Source of the DNA: Diphasiastrum complanatum
Taxonomy: Eukaryota > Streptophyta > Lycopodiopsida > Lycopodiales > Lycopodiaceae
Reading direction: 5' to 3'
Length of the DNA: 52,035 nt
Assembly (NCBI GenBank): GCA_029204225.1
Contig: CM055095.1
Location: 10,757,471-10,809,505, forward strand
Under the pieces are notes generated by a model. The model was given only the letters and a program-made list of their open reading frames with translations, was not told the DNA's origin and did no database searches. Shown here piece after piece: positions 20,700 through 30,239 of the stretch. The position numbers and the translations under genes were made by a program. Each line of letters opens with the position of its first letter. The first letter of the stretch is position 1.

Positions 20700-22110
20700 T
20701 AAACGCGGAATTGCGTATTACCGAAAATATGGTGATGCGTCATGTTAGTCATCAAAGGGCAGTTTCTTTACTTGTCGTTTTCTAACGCGCGTTCAACACA
20801 TACAAACATTCAAAGAGGGATAACTGGGTCGGTGTTCTTTCATGTAGAAAAATGCTAGAAGCGTCGCCGTCTAGGGCAGATCACACTCATGTGCTTCATC
20901 ATATATTGTCTACTTCTTCAAAATTATTTCAAATATTGGCATGGTATTGATGGTATTAACGTTTCTAAAGCATTAGCTATGATATTCCAAGCGTTCTTAG
21001 AAAATATCATCCCATCAAAACTTTGAAATAAAAGGGTGACTTAGTATTATTTTGAACTCTAAGTTTGCATCAAAGTTGCTGGTTGACGGTAAGTTGACTC
21101 TCGGCTGCTGTAGAGTATGGAATATTAAAACCTGGTGCCCCAAACTTGATTTGGTGTCACCCATAATTGTCCCCACGTAGCCTCTGAATCAACTCTAGAG
21201 TCAATGTTCCAGTCTCATCCTGACACTAGGGTAAAGGGCAAAGATGAGTTACATGAGGTTTTTTGGGTTGGGAGAAGAGAGGCTACTTAGAGCTTTATCT
21301 ACCGCAATCGATGAGTGTCTATAGCAAAGTTGAACGTGTAAATGCCTACCACATCATATTTAAGTTGCCATTTATGAGGTAGTTTTGCTGCGCCCATGTA
21401 TAATAAATGATGGGAGTTCATGGTTCGGTTTGCTTGCTTTTAAGAAGAATTATCCATCCTTGGCTTTTATAACATTGGCCTTATAATGGATGTACAATGT
21501 ATAAAAAGTATTGCTTGTATATAGTAGCAACTAATGAAACAATACAAAAGATGATCAAATAAGATCACAAGAGGCCCTGCACTTGACTGCAAAACAAAAA
21601 TAAGAAAGAGAATCAAAGAAGATCACGAGAGTCTCTACATTAGACAAAATTTTAGTGGCTTGTGCTGAAGCTACAAATCAGATGATATAAAACTTTGAAA
21701 AAAAATATAGTATCTGTAATAATTCATTGATAGTTGTTGGTTTTGTGCATGTTATTTTTATTATAAGATGCTAGAACATGTTGTAGGGTTTGTAAACCTA
21801 CGACAAAGTCTTCATGGATGTGCTTAGTGGTGTATATAGCTACTACATAGCAACTGTGTTTTGGAACTATTATTTGAGGATGTGATATATTAGTGTATTA
21901 GTAGTATGACCTTTGTGCTTGTTGTTTTGTAGTAAGGGTTGTTAAATTGTTTTGTAGTAAAAATAGTTGCATAAAAAATCACCTCCTTTTATGTTAGGCA
22001 ATTTCTACACTTTTTCAAAATGAAATAGGACCAAAACCTAATCAACGCTTACTTGAGTCTCCCAATAATGAACACGTGTTTAGATTTGATCCCAAACATC
22101 TATAAACATG
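20700..22110. other. A+T-rich region without a recognised gene
   Basis: No supported reading frame, LTR end or repeat noticed. Confidence 0.5.
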
Positions 22111-22117
22111 TCATACT

Positions 22118-22230
22118 ATAGTGAAAAGCATTTAATGCATCATCAATATAGACATCTACCAAAGATAACCAAAAACATGAAGATAGTATTACTCCAAAAT
22201 CTTTCACAAATTGAAACCTAGCATTTGGGC
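22118..22230. repeat. Dispersed repeat, copy 3 (part)
   Basis: Near-identical to 15300-15405, ending at the same place (GAAACCTAGCAT) and then diverging. Confidence 0.8.
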
Positions 22231-22309
22231 TTGAATTTTCTGCATTTGGCCTTTTGAGAATAGATATACCCGGATTTAGCACTGTGTTGATGGTCTGTTG
22301 CTTTGTGGA

Positions 22310-22640
22310 TCAATCAGACTTTGGTCGAATCTTGCTCATTGAAGGACAATCATCAACCTTAGTCTCCCCCTTGGTATTGCACTTCCCAATTGAAGGGTGT
22401 GTGGTCTCACTTTTCCTCGGACTTTGTGTTGAGTTGCTTTCAAGTTGCTCTGTTGACACAGGCTCTCTTTGTAATACATCAACAAGAAATCTTTGCAATA
22501 ATTGTGCCAAGAGACTTGGTAGAATCCTTTGGATTGCATTGGTTACCAAATTCATGACTTTCTCAGCTACCATTGGCTTGGTAGATTCTTCCAACTCTGT
22601 CTTCTGTGATGTTCTCGTCGGTTTTCCCATGGGTACATCT
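22310..22640 (-). pseudogene. Coding-like repeat, unknown protein
   Basis: Minus-strand frame of at least 106 codons with protein-like composition: TELEESTKPMVAEKVMNLVT, then LPSLLAQLLQRFLVDVLQRE and a polar tail. It has a second, internally deleted copy at 17365-17545. I recognise no domain. It is repeated next to copia pieces, so it is probably part of a transposon rather than a host gene. Confidence 0.4.
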
Positions 22641-22799
22641 ATGTACTTTGGAACTTTGTCAAATTGGCTTCTTTCTCACTTGTTTCATACCCAGGTGGCA
22701 CTAAGATTTTTCGCTTTTAGCACATTAAGTATGTGTGTGGAGTAGACAACACAGGTGGATGATGTTTATGAGCTCTTATGTTGACTCTTATGGATGGTT

Positions 22800-23232
22800 A
22801 ACTCTTATGTTGACATAGCTTGTGCATCCAAAAGTTCTAAGAAAGTTGACACTCGGCCTCCTCTTGAATAGCATCTCAAAGGTGTCCTTCCATCCAAAAT
22901 AGCACTCGGCCACCTATTGCACATGAAATTAGCACACAACAAAGCTTGATTCCAAAATGGCTTATCACGCTTAGCACATAACCTCATGGCTTTGGAACTT
23001 TCACATAAAATCCCATTCTTCCTCTCGGCTACTCCATTTTGTTGTGGGGTCCTTGGTGTTGTATACTCCCTCTTGATCCCATGCTCGTCACAAAATGCCT
23101 TGAACTTGGTGGATATGTACTCACCACCATTGTCATTCCTTAAGCACTTGATCCTTAAGCATTGTCACCACTGGTTCTCGCTTGCATTCTTTAACTTAAA
23201 AAAGACATCATACACTTCATCCTTGTTGTTGG
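22800..23232 (-). pseudogene. Copia integrase core fragment
   Basis: Reverse-complement reading gives NKDEVYDVFFKLKN, LRNDNGGEYISTKFKAFCDE, then REYTTPRTPQQNGVAERKN, then KPFWNQALLCANFMCNRWPS, collinear with the integrase of the intact copia but with frameshifts. The catalytic Asp of DNGGEY and the Glu of AERKN are readable. It breaks at 23224-23232 exactly where a gypsy-type LTR begins, so the gypsy element or a rearrangement cut it. Confidence 0.88.
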
Positions 23233-24110
23233 GCGAATTTTCCATCATGGGACTGGTCCGTCAAAAGATCCCCAACAGGGGAAGGGCCCACAATGCCCTT
23301 ACATGAGTGATCAGAATAACACCATTTCCAATCACAAGGGCCATCCTAATCACCCCGTACTCCCTGGTCAATGAGAGTTTTCCAGGCTCTCAATGGTGTT
23401 TTTGTCACTTCTACACTCTAAGAATCTGGTATGCTAGCTCTCTTCTATCCTTGGCGTAGTCGGGTCAAAGTGGTGGACAATAGTACCCATACAAGATCTA
23501 TGCGATAGTAAATGCAGATTTGGAACTGTCATACTTCTCTAACTATTTCAGTGGCTAAATGTCTGGTGCTCACACTGTCATGTTGTGTGTCAAGAATAAC
23601 AAACCTTATGGCCATCCATCCTTCTATGCGTAGGACTAGGCAATATTTGGGCGGTGTCGCCATTCATACTATTGACCTGGAATTTTGCTGAATCTGACTC
23701 TGAAACCTAGGTAGGATCTAACGGAATTCCAGGGATTCTGAGATAGAAATCGTTCTAGGGAATTAAAGAGATTTCTAGCCAAGAATCTTGTGAGATTCAG
23801 CTTAGATCCAACCAAATCTTGTGTTGGTATAGTGTTCGTTGATTTCTATTCCTAGGTAGCTGTAGTCCTCATGGTGTCATATTCTAAATAAGATGTCCCA
23901 GGGTTGCAGGTTGTGGTGAAATTCAGGTGTATAAAAATGATATATCGCAATTCCTTGTCTAAACAGTTGCCATACGTCCCCTGGTAGGGGTAGGAAGTGA
24001 TATCCTAGCTCTGTCATATGAACCCTAAGGCTGCTCAAGGAATACTTTCTAGTAGTGCTACCTGAACTGATAGGGGAAACCAGTGTTGACCTATATGTAG
24101 GTACAAAGTG
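23224..24110 (-). repeat. 3' LTR of the gag-only gypsy
   Basis: In plus orientation it begins TGTTGTTGGGCGAATTTTCC, as does the right copy with small changes, and both share sequence up to GGTACAAAGTGGCC. Some blocks of the right copy are absent and one block (about 23690-23765) is extra. The exact inner boundary is uncertain. Confidence 0.7.
23885..24085 (-). other. LTR-embedded reading frame (3' LTR copy)
   Basis: Sense-strand frame near the LTR start: TELGYHFLPLPGDVWQLFRQ, then YHFYTPEFHH and WDILFRI, followed by a stop. Collinear with the frame in the 5' LTR and, at protein level, with 41935-42385. Confidence 0.55.
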
Positions 24111-25401
24111 GCCGTAAAACTTTAAGGTGGTAAAACTTTTGGCTAGCCACTTTTAGATGAGTTGGGGCTTATTTCTACATGGACTGGCATTTTCTTTGGG
24201 CTTACAAAATCTGACCTATGTCATGTTCCTAGTTTGGCATATGCACCCATTTCTCGGCAGAGTATGACAATATGTCCGATTTTAGTTCCATGCATAATTG
24301 GCAATGCAAATGCAAAATCTCAAAGTTTTGGATCATGGATGCAACTTTTTAACTGTGTGTCTAATGTGCAAAGTGTTGTGCATGCATTGTAGATCTGCTT
24401 CCATCAAGGAGACGGATAAAGTTCAATGTTTCTCACCATACTAGATTGAACTGAATTTTGTGATACAATAGATAATGATCAAATACTCTCAATTTGGACA
24501 AAGACTGCATTCAGATGGTACTTTCTTAGAACTGTTGGAACTATTGCTTTCTGAAGTAGGGAGGATTATCCTCCCTCTGATTAGACAATTCTTACTTATC
24601 TCTTGAGTATACAGAAGAAGACTGAGTCAATGCTTTGGCTAATTCTCTCTCAACAATACCAAGATCCTTGATTGTAATTGGATATGTACATTCAACAATA
24701 ATGCAGACGCACCAGTGTGTGAGAAATTGTGAGGGTGATGACATATTAAGTCTTCCAATTCTCAAATCTATTCCAAATAACTAGATGATTGTTGGAGTAA
24801 GATGGATCAAATACTACTACTCGCTCAATAGATACAACTAGATCCAATTAGATGTAATCTTGTCTTCACTCCCCACCCCACTGCATTGTTTTTCATTCCC
24901 CAATCTTTCCTCTCAAATCCACCCCAGTCATGCTCCTAGATATTCAGACACATGCCCCTTTTAACAATGCTAGGGATATGCCCAATTTTTTTTAGAGAAG
25001 GTGCATGATGCAGGGATATGGATGCACTCAATTGAACTTGCAACAGATGATTCAGACACATTGTGTCTAAAGTGATGCATTGTGTGGTGGTGAGTGCAGT
25101 TTGGTATCTGGATTATCTTATCTATCTCTGTACTTCAACAAGAGTTAGTGCATATATTGATTTTTGTTTGTTCAATATCTAAAACAAAGAACCATTCACC
25201 AAACAAAAAATTCAATAGAATAATAAATGTATAAAAGTAAAACATAAACTTCCTACTTCCCCTTACCCCTAGGTGACATCAATGGTAAGGGAATAGATCT
25301 CTTCATGTCAACATCTACCTAGTATCGATATTGTTATCTGCATATTCATTCCGAGTTTCAATTCTATGTTGTAAGTCAATATTTATTGTTCTTTTCTTTT
25401 T
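24111..25401. other. 3' part of the gypsy interior
   Basis: About 1.3 kb between the last frame and the 3' LTR; no pol motif or polypurine tract recognised. Confidence 0.5.
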
Positions 25402-26480
25402 TTATGTGTTCGATCGTTCATATGTAGGATATGTGACAAAAAGTTCTGGGTCATAACATGTCATTGTATTCTCTTCATGTTCAAGTTCTTTGTCATTGAT
25501 ATCGCTGGGTAATCCATGATCCCAAATAAATGTGTTAGAGTCTACTGTCTCAAGGTCATCTATCTTGGTTTCCCAAGGTTCGAACAAGTTTTGGATATCA
25601 AACGAGACTTGATCAAATGCTTCAGATACAAGACATTCACGCTTTTTTTCATTTTCCTGTTGTAATGAGTTTAGGGATCTTGATATAGGGGGTTTATCTG
25701 CAGGGGCTGTCCATACTAATTCCTATACTTCTTTGTAGTTGGAATTGTTTTCACTATTCTTGTTAACTTGGTCACACTGGTTACTAGATACAAAAGATGT
25801 TACATCCTTAAACTTATCATGCGGAGTGAATGTAATATTTTCACACTGTAGGTCTACACTTTTAACATGTAAAAATTCACAGTTGACTAGCCCATAACTG
25901 CATGGATTTAACCCATCCCTCGGTATCTGACATTCATGTTGTGGTAGTGTAATGTGATCCATAAACTTTTCAAACTTTACCTTGAGGAATTTTGTAGATT
26001 CTGGTTTTCCGTTCACAGTTCTAAATGATAGTCGGGTCTTGACCAGTTTCTTTCTAATTAGAATCCAGAAGATCATCTTAATTCCCAAGGGAACGATCTC
26101 GTACTGACCCCTGAAGGGTCTAGTCCGGTATTAGATGTCTCAGAACACGTTTGTGTTGTATCTTCTCGACCGTGTTTTTGCTCATCAGATATAATGTCTT
26201 GATGTAAGACTGCATCACACTCATATAACCGTGACTCATGTGTATTCATAGGTGTAGGACTATATGGTTCACGCCTATCTTCACTATACGACCATTCTTC
26301 TAGTTCATTAATGGGGTTTACAATTAAAGTTGGAACTTGGCTTGGAACATGGTAGAGTGGCTCAGTAATTTCTCTTCCAGCTAGGCAGTCTGATCGTGAT
26401 TCTTATAGGATGTGGATTTTCCATGTGTGATGGTTCATTTCTAGACATGAGTGGAATTACTTTGGGTAGAGCCCTCAAGA
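25402..26480 (-). pseudogene. Unrecognised frame downstream of gag in the gypsy element
   Basis: On the minus strand a protein-like frame runs from about 26395 (ESRSDCLAGREITEPLYHVP, NPINELEEWSYSEDRREPYS), shifts frame near 26083, continues LVKTRLSFRTVNGKPEST and HITLPQHECQIPRDGLNPCS, passes one in-frame TAG at 25723-25725 and ends WDHGLPSDINDKELEHEEN, YDPELFVTYPTYERSNT. Roughly 330 codons in total. It sits where protease and RT would be expected, yet shows no D-S/T-G-A, YVDD or DD-E motif. It may be an accessory protein or a strongly diverged Gag extension. Confidence 0.45.
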
Positions 26481-26499
26481 CAGTTTTTTCTAAAGGCGT

Positions 26500-28109
26500 T
26501 GTAACTCACGGTGCTTCTCCGGGTCTTTTTGCTTTTAGCAAAACTTTCTTGCTATGGATCTCTACTGTCACTCTCTTTCTGGTTTCGTTCATTTCTTTCT
26601 CCACAGGGGTACACCTAGGTAGTATTTGAATGCTCTGGATAGTTCTGTCTGTATGTTGGATTTTGCGGTCCACAGGGCTAGGCACAAGGGTGTCTCTAAC
26701 TTCTAACCCTTCCCAATATTCTTGCTCTAAATGACCATCCTTTTGGTAATAATTGTAGGTCATGTTTGGACAATCCTGACTAAGGTGATTCCCTTGACAA
26801 TTTCAACAACTTAGTGATGGGGTTAACGTTTGTTGTTGACATTTCAGGATGTTTATGTCTGAAGCAAGTGTGGAGAGCTTTTTGTTCCCCAAATAATTTG
26901 TCAACATCTTTTGTACATCATCCAAGCCTGAGTTGGGACTCGTATTCTCATGCCTCACGTGTACTGGTATATGACTGATTGGGGAAACTGGTGGGATTGC
27001 TAGTCTATTTGGAATTCTTTGCAGATAGCTGACAAACCTATCCTTGGCAGCTTGATAAGGTTCAATACTCACTGGTGTGGCTGATGCATAAGCATATTAG
27101 GAATGTCTTCCTATAACCGGACTAGTTTTCCACATATTGTCATTGTGGTTTAGACTATTAATGGTAGGCCTATGAGGGCCAAACTTGGTTAGGAAAAGTC
27201 TGTGGAAAGTATCGATGTCATGGATGGTTCCTCCCAATAAAGTATTGTACCATGTCCTTGCTACTCCAGTCAAAATAAATTTGAAATACATCATCACATG
27301 GTGGGGATCAGTTATACTATTAGCTAAACAAGCAGCCTTGAAATTATTGATATGATCTTCTGCATTTTCATACGAGGCCCCATGGAATTCTGGTATACCA
27401 CTCCTTAGTTTGGGCAAGGGGCCTACATTTGTTTGTACAACGATTGGTTCAGTATCTTGGTTGCCATGGTGGCTACTGGATTGATTCTGAAGAAAGTACA
27501 TTAATTGGTCTTGTTCAATCGATCTATCCTATTGCATCTCAACTACTTTTACAGGCCTAATCCTACCATTTACTAAACTAAATCTCTTCTAATCAGGACC
27601 TGCATGAGTATATCTTCTGTACGTTTCCAACAACATTCTTCCAGGTGGCCATGTTTCCTACAATACCTACTGAATAGTGGTGGGAAAATACTTGTTCAAA
27701 TGCTCCCCCTAGCAGAATCGACAAACAAGCTGGCGTTTGTCCTATTTCTATAGCCAGGGCATTTAAATTGTCCTATTTCAGCTGGTGTTTAAATTTTCCT
27801 ACTTCTATAGCCAGGGCTAGTACCCTCTTGGTCATACTTAGGACATGGTTTTGTACTTCTCTGACTAGCTCTCTTGCTTCATCACTAAGATCTCTAGGAG
27901 GTTCCGATCAAGGTTCTCGTTTTCATGATAATCCCCATAACCAAGAGAGAAATCCAACAATTTTCAAGTAAAGGGTCCCCATTTGGCTCGACTACTTGGG
28001 CATCGGGTATGTCACAATGTTGGATGGGGCGGTTGAGGACAATGTACTCCTGACATTGACAAGGTTGTAAAATGTATACTCTATTTGTGGGCTCAGCATA
28101 AATCACCAT
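26500..28109 (-). pseudogene. Gypsy-type Gag, decayed
   Basis: Minus-strand Gag broken by stops and shifts. An N-terminal part (DEARELVREVQNHVLSMTKR) lies near 27800-27900. The central Gag domain is at 27097-27501: GIPEFHGASYENAEDHINNF, then VMMYFKFILTGVARTWYNTL and FHRLFLTKFGPH, matching the capsid-like domain of plant gypsy Gags. The nucleocapsid part (26700-26820) has one zinc knuckle (C-N-C-QGNH-LSQD-C, with TGA beside the first Cys) and a second whose Cys positions read Tyr (NYYQKDGHLEQEY). The pattern fits G-to-A changes, that is C-to-T on the other strand. Confidence 0.8.
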
Positions 28110-28280
28110 GTGATGCTAACCACTGTCATATCATATGGTTTATAACCAAAGGAAAAGGACAATTCTTTCAACTATATCAGTATTTTGAGTGAACGTCAAT
28201 GGTTGAATCTCTTGACTGATGCATTAGGATTGACATATACCTAGCGGGATTCTCAGTACTTGATGTTGATAAATGAAGAT

Positions 28281-28657
28281 AGATGCACTTGTGTTGGCAT
28301 TTGACCACACTCAACAATGACGCATGTGGGTTTCATAGATCATCTTCTTCAGAATGGTGAAAATGGATAACTACTCAATTGATAACGTAGACAACAATAT
28401 GGACAGCTACTTTCCAGGCCATATTTTTCACAAGTTCTGCACTCCCGGCAGATGCACCAGTGTTGGCGTCTGATGGGTCAGATGATGCTCAACAATGGCG
28501 AACCTAGGTTTTGTAGATCGATTTCATCAGAACGGTGAAACTGCATAAGCTCACTTCAAGCAGCAATCAGTCAACCACTAATATAGACAACAAGGCAAAC
28601 AATTACATTCCAAGTGATATATCTTTCATGGATTCTGCACTCCCGGTAGATGCACCA
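28281..28657 (-). repeat. Leader tandem repeat including the primer site
   Basis: AGATGCAC(C/T) with GTGTTGG-type context starts at 28281, 28450 and 28648, giving two diverged units of about 169 and 198 bases (shared CTGCACTCCCGG and AACGGTGAAA-like blocks). Confidence 0.7.
28640..28657 (-). other. Gypsy primer binding site
   Basis: On the minus strand TGGTGCATCTACCGGGAG begins within one or two bases of the 5' LTR end. It resembles the TGG-rich Asp-tRNA type primer sites of plant gypsy elements, but the tRNA is not certain. A second copy, TGGTGCATCTGCCGGGAG, lies at 28442-28459. Confidence 0.65.
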
Positions 28658-28658
28658 G

Positions 28659-29767
28659 TGTTGTTGGGTGGATTTTCCGTAGAGGGACTGGTCCCATCAG
28701 AAGATCCCCAGTGGAGGAAGGGCACACAATGCCCTTGCGCGAGTGATCAGAGTTACGCCATTTCCAATCCCAAGGGACGTCCTAATCACCCCATGCTCCC
28801 GGATCAATAAAAGTTTTCCAGGCTCCTAGAGGTATGACCACTTGGGAGATGAACTGATTATCGAGTCACGATGGTGTTTTTGTCACTTCTACTCTCTTAG
28901 AATCTGGTATGCTAACTCTCTTATGTCCTTGGCATAGTCGGGTGAAAGTGGTGGACAATAGTACCCATACAAGATTTATGCGATTCATAAATGCGAATTC
29001 AGAACTGTCGTACTTCTCTAACTATTTTAGTGGCTAAATCTTTGGTGCTCACACTGTCATGTTGTGTGTCGAGGGTAACAAACCCTATGGCCATCCATCC
29101 ATCTATGTGTAGGACTGGGCAATATTTGAGCAGTGCCACCATTCATACTATTGACCTAGAATTCTAAGAGATTTCTAGCCAAGAATCTTGTGAGATCCAA
29201 CCCGAACGACTCAAATGGTTCTCACTTCTAAGCAGAGATTATCAATAGGGTCCTCGGATAACACGTCACTTGATATATTCACGACTAGTTTGGGTGTTGG
29301 TATAGTATTTGTTGATTTCTATTCCTGGGTCTATCTTCTGAATCTATGTTGGCGCTATTAGCGGTTCCAGGCGACTCTGGATATTGGTCAAACAAATCGA
29401 CGTAAGGGGTATTTGGGGGTGTTTGTGATACTTCTTTTGATACTCATGCAAAGCGCGTGGACATAGCTTCAATTAGCTTCTACAACCCGTCTGGCCTGAA
29501 CTCATATATGTCCAAGTAACTATAATCCTTGTCGTATTCTAAATAAGATGTCACAGGGTTGCTAGCCATTGTGAAATTCATGTGTATAAAAATGATATCT
29601 CGCAATTCCTTGTCTAAATAGTTGGCATACATCACCCGATAGGGGTAGGAAGTGATATCCTAGGTCTATCATATGAATCCTAAGGCTGCTCGGGGAATAT
29701 TGTCTAGTAGTGCTACTTGAATTGATAGGAAAAACCAGCACTAACCTACACATAGGTACAAAGTGGC
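28659..29767 (-). repeat. 5' LTR of the gag-only gypsy
   Basis: Right-hand direct repeat, about 1.1 kb, longer than its partner because of several blocks. In sense orientation it starts near GGCCACTTTGTACC. Confidence 0.7.
29270..29753 (-). other. LTR-embedded reading frame (5' LTR copy)
   Basis: Starts with ATG at 29753, about 14 bases into the sense LTR: MCRLVLVFPINSSSTTRQYS, then DLGYHFLPLSGDVCQLFRQG and YHFYTHEF, CDILFRIRQG; after a stop and frame change YSYLDIYEFRPDGL, then a Pro/Ser- and acid-rich tail near SPGTANSANIDSEDRPRNRN. About 150 codons in all. The paralogue at 41935-42385 keeps the same order of blocks (GDVCQL, Y-FY, LFRI, YNYFDAYEF, DGFW). Codons for identical residues often differ at the third base (GGT/GGG, GTA/GTC, TGC/TGT), suggesting past selection on the protein. 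Family unknown; the frame is broken here. Confidence 0.55.
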
Positions 29768-30239
29768 CTATATTTGGGCTCCATTGGTGTTTAGTTCTAA
29801 AGCGAGGTCGTCGTTAGTCACACGTCCCAAAGTAGTATCTAAAGCTATAATGGTTGCAGATCCCCAACTTAGGATTCATACTACTAGACAGAACCTTCTA
29901 GGATTACCGAACTATGCCATGACACTTTATCACACATGAAAATCATTCTGAATTGGTGAAATCGGTTTTGGAAGTATTTTCAAGGTATCAAGTGAGTTTC
30001 AGTAACGGTCTGACAATGTACTTTGAGTTTTTGGTCTGATTCCTGATATTCAATAGGCTTTTCTTAAATATTCATTGCCCTATCCTTTCTCTATTGATCG
30101 TTTAGTATATGGGATGATTTATCATTCTCAGAGATAATCTGGTGATAGTTGTCGTTTTCTACCATGTGTAGTACTGAGAAAGATTTGTCTCCCTGCGTGG
30201 GTAAGTCCAAGCCGATGATCACATAGTTATTTGATTGAT
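29768..30239. other. Unassigned spacer
   Basis: No gene or LTR end recognised. Confidence 0.45.

Larger units (their letters stand above)
23224..29767 (-). mobile_element. Gypsy-type LTR element with gag but no visible pol
   Basis: Two diverged direct repeats (23224-24110 and 28659-29767) flank a 4.5-kb interior. Read on the minus strand the order is: 5' LTR, primer site, repeated leader, gag, an unrecognised frame, 3' LTR. No protease, RT, RNase H or integrase motif was found in the interior. The LTRs differ by many substitutions and several block indels, so the insertion is old. No target duplication or polypurine tract could be defined. It resembles gag-only non-autonomous families reported from plants. 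Confidence 0.7.

Noticed and set aside
22986-23306. Plus-strand 106-codon frame
   Set aside because: Antisense of the copia integrase fragment; the same shadow occurs opposite the intact integrase (4026-4373).
24162-24392. 76-codon frame in the gypsy interior
   Set aside because: Antisense to the element and without a motif.
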